From assembly GCA_030411725.1 (NCBI GenBank), contig MU839839.1, forward strand, positions 1,116,001-1,180,000: a stretch of DNA of 64,000 bases. Direction: 5' to 3'. This document shows positions 42,471-52,477 of this stretch, piece by piece (position 1 is the stretch's first letter; every line of letters begins with the position of its first letter). Under the pieces are notes generated by a model. It was not told where the DNA came from and did not search any database. It saw only the letters and a list, made by a program, of their open reading frames with translations. Origin of the DNA: Echria macrotheca (Eukaryota; Ascomycota; Sordariomycetes; Sordariales; Schizotheciaceae). A program made the position numbers and the translations under genes.

Positions 42471-44585
42471 TCACGCCGCAAACAACATACTGGTCATTTC
42501 CAACGAGATAACCCCCTTTTTTTTCCGCTCCACTTTGGCTTCCACCATCCGATGATACACCTTCTCCCACTTCTCCTCAAACAGCACGCCACCCCTCAAA
42601 ACCTCGACCGGACCGCCCGACTTCCCCCGTACCGACTGGTCATCCTCCTCATCTCCCAGAATCTCCGGATTCACCACCTCCACGGTCTGCACCACGCTCG
42701 TCGTCTTCCCGCCCGCGCCAACCTTCGTCCTCGGCAGGTTCACCCTCCCCGGATTATTCCACAACATCTTGGCCTGCGCCCTGAGCTGGTTCAGCTCGAC
42801 GTCCTCTTCCTCCTCCTTGCTCATCCCCCGTCTCTCCTCCGCCGGAACCGGCGGCGGCGGCGGCACCAAATCAACCCAGCACTCATCCGACACCGCATCC
42901 ACAAATATCCTCGCGACAAACCCGCTCAGCAGATGCCGGTTAAAGAAAACCAACACGGCCAGCTGATACACCACCCCCTGTTTACTCCCCGGCGGCGGCG
43001 GCACCATCCCGGCCACCCGCATGGTCGCAAACTCGCGGTTCCACTGGGCCTGCTTCGACTGGATATCAATGATATCATACCCGGGCGAGATGAGATCGCT
43101 CGCGCGCACCACGACTTTTTCTTCTTGGGATGCATCGCCGACGAACCCGCCCGCGCTGGTGGAGATGTACATGGCCCGTGGCTTGGCGCCCTCGAGATCC
43201 TCGCCCGACACGCGCGTGTGCTTCCTCGTGCGCGTCCGCACAAACACATTCGGCACGTCCGTCTCAGCGAGTAAAATCCCCAGCCTATCCTGCGGATCCT
43301 CGAGCTCGTCGCGGCAGTCGAGCGCAGCGAGGAAGTATTTCTGCCCCCCGTCGGTGGTCGACGAACTCGTCCCGACCTGGATGACATTCAGCCTCACCCG
43401 CACGCCGCGGTTGGTCACGCCGTAGTCGGCCGCGTCCTGCGGCGTCGTCGGCGGCGCACACACGACCCGATTCATGCCCGCAAAATCCCGCGGCGACCGC
43501 GCCAGCGCCGACATGGTCGCCGACGCCGCGTCGTCGTCAAACTCTTCTAGTCCCGTATGGTGAATCACCGGCTTATCCTCCTGCCCCAAAATCCCCCAGG
43601 CGAAAATCGTCTGGTCGCCCGACCGCCTGATGATCTCCTCCTGCAACCTCAGAAAAGCATTCTCCCCTCCCTCGCCATAAAGCGGCATCATATTCACCCC
43701 AAACACGCCCATCAGGGCGTACGCCACATCTTCCGGTCTAGCCGTCGTCCGGTGCGCAGCCCAGGCCATCCTTCTCGCCACGCTCGTCTTGAACACAAGC
43801 CGCGGCTCGAGCAACACGCGCCTCTCGATCCCCGTCGCCTTCTCCACCGTCCGCGCCAGACTCGCCTTCGTCCCGAGCTGCTTCCACCCGGCCCCGAAAA
43901 AGGTAACCGCCCGCGGCGCGAGCAGCTCCTGCAGCGTCCAGCCGCGCCGGAACCACCTGCTCTGCACGAAATCGTCCTTCCACACGCGGTAGCCGCCCCG
44001 GTGGCCGCCGCCGTGCTGGACGTCCTCGAGGTAGGCGTAGCACGTCGTCGCGGACGCGTACCACGCCCACATCGAGTTGACCGCCTCGGATATGTCGGAC
44101 GAGGAGCTGGCGTCGAGGCAGCACGTGTCTATCCAGATGTATTGTAGTCCTTCGCGCTGGGCCTGGCCGCAGGCGTACGAGACCTTGGCGAAGCCGGCTT
44201 TGAGCTCGAGGACGTGGGAGGAGTGCAGCGAAGCCGGGACGAGGGCTTTTTCAAACGCCGATGGGGGTGGTGGAACGGACGGAAAGCTGTCTGTGATGGA
44301 GGGGGGTGTGGGCGGGCGGTTGTTGTTCAGGGGCGACGAGCCGCCGCGGAAGGCGGTGAGCATGCTGCTGAGCAGGAGCATGCGCATCGCGTCGGCTTTG
44401 TCTGGTGTGCGCGGGACGATGCGGGCTATCTGCTGCTGGCGGGTGAGGCGGTGGCGGGCGATGGTTTCCATTTCCTGGAGGGTCATCTCGTCGCGGCCGT
44501 GCGTGTGCGAGAGGATGGCGTAGGGGGGGATGGTGGGCGCGGAGAAGTGCTCCACCTGGAGCGTGGTGACGTTGAGGAGGCGCAT
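42471..44585 (-). CDS. HET-domain protein (HET-E/HET-D type effector part)
   Basis: A single exon; the first ATG is at 44585 (MRLLNVTTLQVEHFSAPTIP), giving 704 residues. The opening and PYAILSHTHGRDEMTLQEM are typical of the HET-E class, followed by YIWIDTCCLDASSSSDISEA, YASATTCYAYLEDV and SRWFRRGWTLQELLAPRAV. The usual follow-on segment is present: EDVAYALMGVFGVNMMPLYG, EGGENAFLRLQEEIIRRSGDQ. An 80-residue low-complexity insert (about residues 55-120, Pro/Ser-rich) splits the HET domain between TLQEM and GFAKVSYACGQAQ. There is no NACHT or WD40 part; the C-terminus is polar. It probably acts in incompatibility signalling (family knowledge). Confidence 0.9.
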   Translation of the reverse strand: MRLLNVTTLQVEHFSAPTIPPYAILSHTHGRDEMTLQEMETIARHRLTRQQQIARIVPRTPDKADAMRMLLLSSMLTAFRGGSSPLNNNRPPTPPSITDSFPSVPPPPSAFEKALVPASLHSSHVLELKAGFAKVSYACGQAQREGLQYIWIDTCCLDASSSSDISEAVNSMWAWYASATTCYAYLEDVQHGGGHRGGYRVWKDDFVQSRWFRRGWTLQELLAPRAVTFFGAGWKQLGTKASLARTVEKATGIERRVLLEPRLVFKTSVARRMAWAAHRTTARPEDVAYALMGVFGVNMMPLYGEGGENAFLRLQEEIIRRSGDQTIFAWGILGQEDKPVIHHTGLEEFDDDAASATMSALARSPRDFAGMNRVVCAPPTTPQDAADYGVTNRGVRVRLNVIQVGTSSSTTDGGQKYFLAALDCRDELEDPQDRLGILLAETDVPNVFVRTRTRKHTRVSGEDLEGAKPRAMYISTSAGGFVGDASQEEKVVVRASDLISPGYDIIDIQSKQAQWNREFATMRVAGMVPPPPGSKQGVVYQLAVLVFFNRHLLSGFVARIFVDAVSDECWVDLVPPPPPVPAEERRGMSKEEEEDVELNQLRAQAKMLWNNPGRVNLPRTKVGAGGKTTSVVQTVEVVNPEILGDEEDDQSVRGKSGGPVEVLRGGVLFEEKWEKVYHRMVEAKVERKKKGVISLEMTSMLFAA

Positions 44586-46132
44586 CTTTGTTGTCTTTGC
44601 TGGGAGGGCATGGTGTTCGAGGAACAAGGGGATGGAGATGATCTGGAATAAGTCAATTTAGAGAAGAAACAAAATGTGGATTTTGTCTGGTGATCCCCCG
44701 CTGTGCGTTGGAGCGAGTCGAGAGAAACCAGGTGGTCCAATGAGCTGAGATCCTGCAGAGTGCGGCCCAATGGCGGTTGGGCGTGCCTGTCATGGCCAGC
44801 TCATGCCCAAGCGACTTTTTGCCAAGTCTGGACTAAATTCCGAATGGTAGTCTGCCACGGGGTGATGAGCAGAGATTGATCAATGAGGACGATTTTTCTG
44901 TGAGTGTCGGACCATGCCATGTTGTCATTGTCATCCATCTCTGCTAGGCTAATCTCTGCTGGTGGCCAGGTACGAGCATGGCCATTGAGAGTGGTTTCAG
45001 CCTGGTAATCTGCGACGAATCTGGGCACACGAAATTTCCTCTTTCGTTCGTCGTCCTGAGCTGGGGTGAGCTGTGGCTGATTTGTCCTGAGTTTCCCTTG
45101 ATTCTTCCTTGAGCTAGGGTGAAACTGTTATGGGGCCCAGAATTGGGCCCATTCGCCAGAGCGCCGAGCTGCGTTGGGCCACTCGCCAGACGTCACAGCT
45201 TCTAAGCTAGTCTTGGGCCCAAATTTTGGCCCAGAATATACCAGTACATGCCCTGGGATGGTACATAATACCCCAGCTCGAATTTTGGGATGGTACATGA
45301 TATCCCAACTCGGAATCTAAAATGGTACATAATATACCAGCACTAATAGGATGTCCTATAGTATACTAGCACACAATGGAATGTCTCAGAATATACTAGT
45401 AGTTACATACTCCGGGATAATATACAATATCCCAGCTCAGAATGAAATTTAAACATCCCACCTCAGAAATCGAAAATAAGTGAATAGTATTTGACTGGTA
45501 GAGTTCAGCGGCCGTAGTGTCTCCGAGATGGGCTTGCCGATGTCAGGTTACACTAATGCATTGTAGATGAGATAAAACGGTATTTCCCGTCCATATCAAC
45601 TTGCGCTCCTTCTTAGTCGTCGTCACACTGCATACCTTACTTCAGCAACCCTGAGGCTAATCACTCCAGACCATCCACCGCCCATTTTGACAACCGTGCA
45701 TGAGGTAGTGTGTTCAGTAATGTATAAGCTCTCCAAGTGCGCGTGTAACTGTCTGATAATCGAGTCCCTGACAAACCCTTCTCTCTTTAGCGCCGAGTGG
45801 CGATTGCAGATGAGCTCGCGTCGAGCCGGGTACCCTCCACCTCTTTCCTTGTCCCAGCGGCGCGGCAAGTGAGGGTTGTGCTGACGGGTAGCAGGACACT
45901 TCATCGCCAGAAGTTCCCGATGATCCAAGAACTCGCGGTGTTAAGTGGGCTATGAGTTTGTGAGGGGAATTAGTGACTTGAGACGATGCCTACTACGGCT
46001 ACCATTAGTTGTAACTTGTGAATTTTATTGGCCTAATGTTAGCACTGAAGGACTCAGTCCTACTTTCGGCAACAGTTGCCTCTAGGTACCGTCGGGCAGA
46101 GGGTAAGACGTGGGTGGTACCAGGCACTGTCG
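44586..46132. other. Repeat-rich intergenic region
   Basis: No gene is supported. The part 45120-45480 is AT-rich and repetitive. It includes a near-duplicate pair around GGGCC(C)A-TTCGCCAGA (45146-45195) and the tandem repeat listed next. Confidence 0.45.
45255..45445. repeat. Degenerate tandem repeats, about 32-bp unit
   Basis: Five to six diverged copies of a unit resembling GGGATGGTACATAATA then TCCCAGCTCAGAAT. The copies differ mainly at C/T and G/A positions. Confidence 0.65.
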
Positions 46133-46710
46133 ATGGCGGAGAATGGAAAAAGGAAGAAGACTTTCTACTTCTTTCCCTTGTTTCCGCTCGAGATTCGTCG
46201 CGTAATTTGGGATTTTTTTGTCTTCCCTGTAATGGGCAGGGTAGAGTGTCGCAATTAGCTAGTCCTGAAGACGTAGAACATGACGAAGGAAAGAAGAGAA
46301 CGGGACCTCATGGGAGAGCGCTCTCTAGATATGCCCGACTATGTTGGTCTGGTCACAGGGAGACAGAAGGTTCAAGAGTCGTGAGCCTCCGTTGTGGGTT
46401 AGTGTCGTGGTCTATGTGCGCACTGGCGTTTTGGGAATAGCTTCCCGGTGGGCCCGCACCCCACCCCACGGTTCCGATGCCACGGCCGAGGGGCACCAAG
46501 GCCACCACAGGGCTCAGCCCGTTACAAAGGGAGTATCTCCAAATATATTCTAACATAGATTTTTCCTTCGACGGACTCTACGTCAATGCTGGCAATATGC
46601 CCAGTCTGATCAGAATTCTGCCGGTAGATGCCGAAATATACGAAGAGTGGAGGGAAAAGATGAAGAATTTCTGCGGAAGGAGGAAGCGGCGGCGACGTAA
46701 TCTTGAGTAA
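46133..46710 (+). pseudogene. Decayed 2EXR-type gene
   Basis: The frame at 46133-46258 reads MAENGKRKKTFYFFPLFPLE then IRRVIWDFF, a good match to the 2EXR opening (F.lFP.EIR..IW), but stops soon after. Further pieces in other frames (SREPPLWVSVV near 46390; FSFDGLYVNAGNMPSLIRIL near 46565-46625) resemble later parts of such proteins. No splice set I tried restores one frame, so a degraded copy is most likely. It lies just left of the MITE. Confidence 0.4.
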
Positions 46711-46822
46711 GGTTACGTGTCTGCATGATTCCGGCAGGGATAGGGTTGGTGGCCAGGTGGTGTTGCGCGGGGGAAGGCTGTTGAGAATGCGCTACCCAAT
46801 CGGGGATAACGATCCTGCGACC

Positions 46823-46830
46823 GCGATCAG
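46823..46830. repeat. Target-site duplication, left copy
   Basis: GCGATCAG immediately outside the left inverted repeat, identical to 47451-47458. Confidence 0.85.
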
Positions 46831-46880
46831 CGACCCGATTAAAATGACCGTATGCCCTAATAGAATGACCGTATCTAACC
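46831..46880 (+). repeat. MITE left terminal inverted repeat
   Basis: 50 bp, exact reverse complement of 47401-47450. Confidence 0.95.
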
Positions 46881-47266
46881 TGTTTTGGAAGAGCCCCACC
46901 CTGCCTCACATACGCAAAGTCGTTCCTCAAGAGCGCACTCCCAAGACCACCAAATGGAGTGCCTACAAACCCCCTTTCGCGATTAAATCGAAGCCTTTCC
47001 AGACTAAACCTTTGCATGCACGCACGCAGCGCAGCCGCAGCGCAGAGGAGGGGCTGCTGGCGTGTATACATAAGTAGTGGTCAGGTAATTCTGTGGAGTT
47101 TTGGGGGGGGGGGGTGGGGTTCGTATTGAGGGGCGCGTCGGTCACGTGCAGAATGAATGGCCTGTGCACACGTGTGCTGAGACGCGCCTATCTCACTCAT
47201 CTTCTACCCTACCTTACCTGCACGCTACAGCGCATTAGATATAACGAGTTTTAAGACCTTTGGTGA

Positions 47267-47309
47267 GTAGGTCGGTAGGTAGGTAGTGAGGTAGGTAGGT
47301 AGGTAGGCT
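47267..47309. repeat. AGGT microsatellite
   Basis: Interrupted (AGGT)n run inside the MITE interior. Confidence 0.85.
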
Positions 47310-47400
47310 GGCTAGTTTGCTTGTGGTTGACTGCCTTGGTGTTGGTAAAACCGGCCATCACGTGCCTGGGCCTTGGTTGTGGTGGGGCTCATCCAAAAGC

Positions 47401-47450
47401 GGTTAGATACGGTCATTCTATTAGGGCATACGGTCATTTTAATCGGGTCG
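47401..47450 (-). repeat. MITE right terminal inverted repeat
   Basis: 50 bp, exact reverse complement of 46831-46880. Confidence 0.95.
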
Positions 47451-47458
47451 GCGATCAG
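47451..47458. repeat. Target-site duplication, right copy
   Basis: GCGATCAG immediately outside the right inverted repeat. Confidence 0.85.
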
Positions 47459-47600
47459 ACCCCTCGGACTCCCTAATAAGACAAAAGATGAGCGTCATGT
47501 GACTTAGGAATTTTTATTCGGCCAGGCACACAAAATTCGCCGCTATTTACGCTGCCTACTTCCCTAAATCTCTCAGCCCATTCTCTTCTCAACAAATTCT

Positions 47601-49796
47601 ATGCTCGACCTACCATCTGTTCTTGCCGAGGTGCGGCGGTGCGAAGGCGCCATTCGGCTGCCGCCCGAAACGCCAACAGACGTACCGCCTTGGGCAGATG
47701 AAGACAAATATGACGCCGCAGGTCTACCCAAAACCCCTAGGCCAACGCGGCGATGGAAAGTGCGATTAAATCCTCGCGCTCCCCCAGTCCAGAGAAAGCA
47801 AAGCCTACCGCCTTCTTCCCCGACAGCAAATTTATCAAAAGCAGAATATCGTCAACTCTCGACCAATCGTGAACAGCCCGAATTTCGTCTCTTGCGATTG
47901 CTCCCCGGAAACGAACTAGATCCTATAAAATGTGAATTATTTCACGCCAAAATCGACGGTAACTACGACTACGATGCACTATCGTACTGTTGGGGCCCGC
48001 CAACCATCAGATCCACAGTGCTCTGCGATGGGATTCCCGTCTCCGTCACCGCAAACCTTGCTGCGGCGTTGAGTTCATTTCGTTTGGGGGATACACAGCG
48101 TGTACTGTGGGTCGATGCGATCTGTATCAACCAGGAAGATTTGCATGAAAAAGAACACCAGGTTCCACTCATGGGTTGGATCTACCGCAATGCCTCCACT
48201 GTACGAATATGGCTGGGCAACGACCCTCCCGACCGTCCGCTGGCAAAGGCACTCGCAATTTTGAAAAGTCTGAACCAGCTGTGCGCCAAATTTGGCTGGG
48301 ATCTCAACTTTCCCTACATGATACGACACCGGCTACTTGGCGAGTATGGTCTCCCCGACGTTGCTGATGATGCTTGGAGATGCATCAAGCAGTTGGTGGA
48401 AACGCCTTGGTTCAGCAGGACGTGGATTATACAAGAAGTTGTGTTAGCTCGCCAGGCGTACCTTCACTCAAGCGACGCCTCACTCCCATGGCTCGAGTTT
48501 TCCGTCGGCATTCTTGCACTGAGTCCTGTTTTCCTCAGCTTCCGGCCCGACATACTGCCAAGTGTGTCTTCATATGCTCAAACCGTACAGTTGATCCTGT
48601 CATATCATAAAGCAGGGGCCTCTTCTACCAATCTAAACCTCCTAGCTCTCCTCGAAAACCACCGTGTTGCTCAAGCTTCCGATGCGAGGGATAAAGTCTA
48701 CGCTTTCTTAGGATTATACGAGGAGCTAACAGGCCAATACTGCCACGGCATCGTCGCAAATTACCATTGCACGCCCCGTGAAGCTTATATAGCGGCTGCC
48801 AGAAACATCATCGCACAGACCAGGAACCTGGATATTCTCGGGGTCCCGCGACAACCTCTCGATCGTCGAATGTCCGAGCTCCCATCATGGGTACCCGACT
48901 GGTCGGCGTACGATCTAGCCAGTTCGCTGAGCTATAGGACAATTGACAGCGTCTATCTCTTTCATTTCGATGCTGCAAGTGTGTCTACAACCTCAGCTCA
49001 CGCTGTGTTCAAGGGGAACACGCTGGAACTTAGCGGATTCTGCTTCGACGAAGTCACCAAGGTCGGAGATCTTGCCGATATCTTTTTGAAAGAGGGTTGC
49101 GAGCCAGATAGTCCCAAGGTCTCAACACCCGCATCCGCCGTCCAAACCGCTTCCTTGTTCATGAACTGGCTTAGTATCTCGGACAGTTTAGTTTCTGGAA
49201 GGAAGTATCCAAATGGTGAGGATGTCTTTGACGCCTTCATCCGCACCATATTCCTCGATCACTTTCACGGCGACTACACCATGCAACAAGCAGCGGAAAC
49301 CTATCGGCGCGTATACATACCATCTTGTTCCCTACAGGGGCCATGGTTTGGCAGGGATCGAATGAGCAGCAGGACCAGGTACATACACTTTCAACTCAGC
49401 GCAGCAATCAACCTCCTCGGCCCATCAGGACTCAAGAGCCTTGCAAATGCAGCAAAAAGGATTGAGTCTTGGGTTCCAATATATGCGTTTCACAACATGT
49501 ACAGACGACAGACAACGCCGAAACAGGCGGTAACTTTTAGGCCGGACGTCTTTGTCGATGCGCGGACTCGGACCCTCTGTAGGAGGATTTTTGTCACCAA
49601 GTCGGGCTACATCGGGCTGGGGCCACGGTCAAGTCAAGAAGGAGATCGCGTCTTTCTTATTCGTGGGTGCCGAACGCCCCTAATGCTGAGGCCGTGTGGC
49701 CAAGAATGGGAACTGCTAGGTGACTCGTATGTTCACGGTATCATGCAAGGTGAATCTTTCGACGAGAATAAGTGCGAGCCTCTTACTATTGCTTGA
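47601..49796 (+). CDS. HET-domain protein, canonical type
   Basis: A single exon of 731 residues from ATG 47601 to TGA 49796. The HET domain starts near residue 125 with YDYDALSYCWGPPTIRSTV, followed by NLAAALSSFRLGDTQRVLWV, DAICINQEDLHEKEHQVPLM, STVRIWLGNDPPD and WFSRTWIIQEVVLAR. All landmark segments are intact. After it come ARDKVYAFLGLYEEL and LPSWVPDWSAY, usual in this HET subclass. The C-terminus carries FVTKSGYIGLGPRSSQEGDR followed by FLIRGCRTPLMLRP, the common closing module. The N-terminal 120 residues are Pro-rich and variable. A MITE occupies the promoter region (ends at 47450). Confidence 0.93.
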   Translation: MLDLPSVLAEVRRCEGAIRLPPETPTDVPPWADEDKYDAAGLPKTPRPTRRWKVRLNPRAPPVQRKQSLPPSSPTANLSKAEYRQLSTNREQPEFRLLRLLPGNELDPIKCELFHAKIDGNYDYDALSYCWGPPTIRSTVLCDGIPVSVTANLAAALSSFRLGDTQRVLWVDAICINQEDLHEKEHQVPLMGWIYRNASTVRIWLGNDPPDRPLAKALAILKSLNQLCAKFGWDLNFPYMIRHRLLGEYGLPDVADDAWRCIKQLVETPWFSRTWIIQEVVLARQAYLHSSDASLPWLEFSVGILALSPVFLSFRPDILPSVSSYAQTVQLILSYHKAGASSTNLNLLALLENHRVAQASDARDKVYAFLGLYEELTGQYCHGIVANYHCTPREAYIAAARNIIAQTRNLDILGVPRQPLDRRMSELPSWVPDWSAYDLASSLSYRTIDSVYLFHFDAASVSTTSAHAVFKGNTLELSGFCFDEVTKVGDLADIFLKEGCEPDSPKVSTPASAVQTASLFMNWLSISDSLVSGRKYPNGEDVFDAFIRTIFLDHFHGDYTMQQAAETYRRVYIPSCSLQGPWFGRDRMSSRTRYIHFQLSAAINLLGPSGLKSLANAAKRIESWVPIYAFHNMYRRQTTPKQAVTFRPDVFVDARTRTLCRRIFVTKSGYIGLGPRSSQEGDRVFLIRGCRTPLMLRPCGQEWELLGDSYVHGIMQGESFDENKCEPLTIA

Positions 49797-50729
49797 AAAG
49801 ACGAGATTCAAGCTCGATACCTTGGTAGAAAGCCTCTTTCGGGCTCGCCAAATATGAATATTACTGAATTGAGTCCGTGAAGGCGAGATTTAGTCGTGAT
49901 GGAGACATCTGCAAACATAAAGTGGACGGAACACAATCAGATTCTTGCCTAGTGATGACCGTACTTATCACGTATAAATACGGGTGTCTTTAGCTTGTTT
50001 CAGATGGAAGTTGTTGGAGGTAGAGGTCTGATCCGATCTAACGGCAAGAACTACGTCGCTAATCTATGAAATTCGTGCTCGAGCCCACCTCAGCTCACCC
50101 AAACTGACCAGTTGGGTTGAGCTAGCCTCCGGTTTTAAAAATCGGAGTTCAACTACTGAACAGACTCAAGCACACGGCCAAGTGCTCCATCACAATAACA
50201 CCCTCGTAGAGTCTCTGTTTTAGGCCTGACATATACTAATACATAGTGGGTTGTTAGGGTGAGCAAGTGGGAGCGCTTAGATATAATGCTTTAGTATCTC
50301 CTTAATTGAATAGTAATTCTAAGAAATTCCCAGCATGGTGCGGCGCAGCCTGCCGAAAACAGTAATTAAAGTGAGCAAAGGTGAGCCAGCCTGAGCAAAT
50401 CCTGAGCAGGGACTGAGCCGACCCTGAGCCAGGGTGAGCAACGTCACATACGCAAGGTACGAAAATGGAAATTTTGTGTGCCCAGATTCGTCGCACATTA
50501 CAGCAAGAACAAATCGGAAGAGTCCGAGTATTGCTGTGATTGGGCAGTGTACAATTATCATTGTGTTCTCTTTGTCCCGAATTGCGAGACTGTATCGGTT
50601 CAGTCGACTGTGTTAGACGGAAGTGTCCGAACAAAGCCCTTCACCAATAAACCATCAAAGAGAGTCTTCTGGGACCACAGAGTCCTCTTAAAAGCAGCAT
50701 GCCAAAAAAATCTCCAAGTCTAATCTCAA
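49797..50729. other. Intergenic region with TGAGC-rich segment
   Basis: No gene is supported. An imperfect hairpin lies near 50090-50123 (AGCTCACCCAAACT / AGTTGGGTTGAGCT), and a cluster of TGAGC motifs is listed next. These may be remains of a transposon end. Confidence 0.45.
50371..50441. repeat. Cluster of seven TGAGC motifs
   Basis: Seven TGAGC(C/A) motifs at roughly 11-12 bp spacing, ending GGGTGAGCAA. Another GGGTGAGCAA lies at 50257-50266, and the complement GCTCACCC at about 50092. Confidence 0.7.
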
Positions 50730-52406
50730 ATGGTCAGTCACCGTTTCTCTATCCTCATATCCAAAATGTCGACAGAAAGCGAGACCACGCCGTCGGCCGA
50801 GTGGCCGGCGTACACCAGGGACACGCCCTTCCGGATCAGGTTGCCCAAGGACATTGTAAACCTCCGGGACCTGGTCAACCCAAGCATCAAGGAACTCTGC
50901 CAGGCTAACCCATCCATCAACAGGCGATGCTACATGTGCGACGAAGACGCAAGACCAGACTGGTCCTGCCAGACCTGCAGCGTAGCCACGTACTGCTCGG
51001 AGCGCTGTCGGCACCACGACCTGCGCATCCACGGCCTCGTGTGCAGACTGCTCCCGGCCCACATCGACAACGATTTGGTCAGACCGTCCAAGCAGCACTT
51101 CCAGGCCATCGTTTTTCCAGCCCAGGACAAGAAACCCATCACATGCTGGGTCAAGATGGACGCCGGACCCTACAACAGGGGTCCAGCGTCTCTCGAAGTC
51201 CCATGTCCGGAGTTCTGGTCTCTAGCAACCCAGTTCGACCGCTCCCGCTTCGGCGGGTTCCGCCTCGGATCCATCAACGCGAGCAGCGTGCTGAGACACA
51301 GACGACTAGGCAAGGGTCTCTTCGTGCTCGAGTGGCAGCTCAACCACCCGGACAACACTACACAGCAACAACTAGACGGCACGCAGTGGGCCAACCGGAG
51401 CATCGCGGCGCTCGGCAAGCCCGGACAGATATGGTACTACACCGGCCCGATCCTGATCCTCGCTCTAGACCCAGACCTATCCCTCGTCGGCACCAACAAC
51501 AACATCAGCAGAATCCACCTCCAGCTGCACGACATAACCCACCGCGACTTCCGCTCCATAGCCGACTTCTTCCAAATGCACCCGCGCAACCCCTGCCTCA
51601 CCGACCCGTTCACCCGCATCCCGCAGGACATCCGCTGGTCCTGGGCTCTCAAGCTGAACGACACGCGCTCGCCGCTCGCGCGGGCCATGGGGGTCACGCG
51701 CCGCGCCGAGGTGGTCAAGGTGCTCACGCACCACCCCGCCACGCACGTGGTCGCCGGCTTCGAGGGCGTCTCGGCTTTGCTGCATGGGTTTGGGCTGCGG
51801 TGGGTTTTTCGCGCGGGGAGGGCGCATCCGCCTGAGTTTGATTGGATGTATTCCCCTCAAACTACTCAACCGGCGGGGGGGAACGACAAGAAGGGGTGGC
51901 CGGGGTGGAGTCGGCTGTGGCGGATGGTTTGTGTCGTGTCGAGGGGGACGGGGGGTCAGGTCGTGGACGTGGTCGAGCTGGATCCGCTGTGCGATAGTAT
52001 TATCATGCTGCACGCCACCGGCTGTCTCCTCTGGCTGGAGCACCTGCAGGCGCTGATGGAGTATATTCCGTTCCGGAGGGGTGCGCCGGTGGAAGTGTTT
52101 GCTAATGCCATGGAGAGGATTGGCATTGGCAGGGCTGCGTTCAAGCGGTTCTGGGAGCTGTTTAAGCACCGGACCCGTGTTGATTGTCCCGAGTCGCCGC
52201 TCGAGACGGAGAGGGAGAACGGCATCTGCCGCGTGCGGTTGTGCCGGGATACTATTCGCCTCTTGGGCGTCGAGGAGACGTCGACACGCGTAAGGGAGTG
52301 TTTGACGACTCAGGAGGTTGTTGATGACAACAACCGGGCGGGTTCTGTGCGGCGGCGTTCATCTAGGCCGGAGCCGGTGGATTTTCTCTCTTTTCGGAAC
52401 AGGTAG
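50730..52406 (+). CDS. MYND-type zinc-finger protein
   Basis: A single exon of 558 residues (ATG 50730; an in-frame ATG at 50766, MSTESETTPSAEWPAY, may be the true start, giving 546). Residues about 67-105 form a MYND finger: CYMC, CQTC, then TYCSERCRHHDLRIHGLVC. The rest has no recognised domain. It includes AIVFPAQDKKPITCWVKMD and NNISRIHLQLHDITHRDF, which recur in uncharacterised fungal MYND proteins, and it ends in a basic Arg/Ser tail. MYND fingers bind short proline-rich peptides, so a regulatory role by protein-protein contact is inferred. No SET domain is seen, so methyltransferase activity is not suggested. Confidence 0.85.
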   Translation: MVSHRFSILISKMSTESETTPSAEWPAYTRDTPFRIRLPKDIVNLRDLVNPSIKELCQANPSINRRCYMCDEDARPDWSCQTCSVATYCSERCRHHDLRIHGLVCRLLPAHIDNDLVRPSKQHFQAIVFPAQDKKPITCWVKMDAGPYNRGPASLEVPCPEFWSLATQFDRSRFGGFRLGSINASSVLRHRRLGKGLFVLEWQLNHPDNTTQQQLDGTQWANRSIAALGKPGQIWYYTGPILILALDPDLSLVGTNNNISRIHLQLHDITHRDFRSIADFFQMHPRNPCLTDPFTRIPQDIRWSWALKLNDTRSPLARAMGVTRRAEVVKVLTHHPATHVVAGFEGVSALLHGFGLRWVFRAGRAHPPEFDWMYSPQTTQPAGGNDKKGWPGWSRLWRMVCVVSRGTGGQVVDVVELDPLCDSIIMLHATGCLLWLEHLQALMEYIPFRRGAPVEVFANAMERIGIGRAAFKRFWELFKHRTRVDCPESPLETERENGICRVRLCRDTIRLLGVEETSTRVRECLTTQEVVDDNNRAGSVRRRSSRPEPVDFLSFRNR

Positions 52407-52477
52407 GAGCAAGCCCCCCTTTAATGAATCATGACTTTGATACTAATTCAAAATAAAGCTGGAAGAAGTGGATTTTA

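Larger units (their letters stand above)
46831..47450. mobile_element. 620-bp non-autonomous DNA transposon (MITE)
   Basis: Perfect 50-bp terminal inverted repeats at 46831-46880 and 47401-47450 (outer end CGACCCGATTAAAATGACCG), flanked by an identical 8-bp direct repeat GCGATCAG. Eight-base duplications are typical of hAT-type transposition; long arms are also seen in Mutator-like elements, which usually make 9 bp. The arm itself contains the short direct repeat ATACGGTCATT twice. The interior codes for no transposase and holds a G12 run (47103-47114) and an AGGT microsatellite (about 47267-47309). Identical arms suggest recent insertion. The element ends 150 bp before the ATG of the next HET gene. 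Confidence 0.85.

Noticed and set aside
42552..43274. 240-codon plus-strand frame
   Set aside because: Antisense to the HET-E-type gene.
46703..47077. 124-codon frame crossing the left MITE end
   Set aside because: It spans an insertion boundary and encodes inverted-repeat sequence, so it cannot be an ancestral gene.
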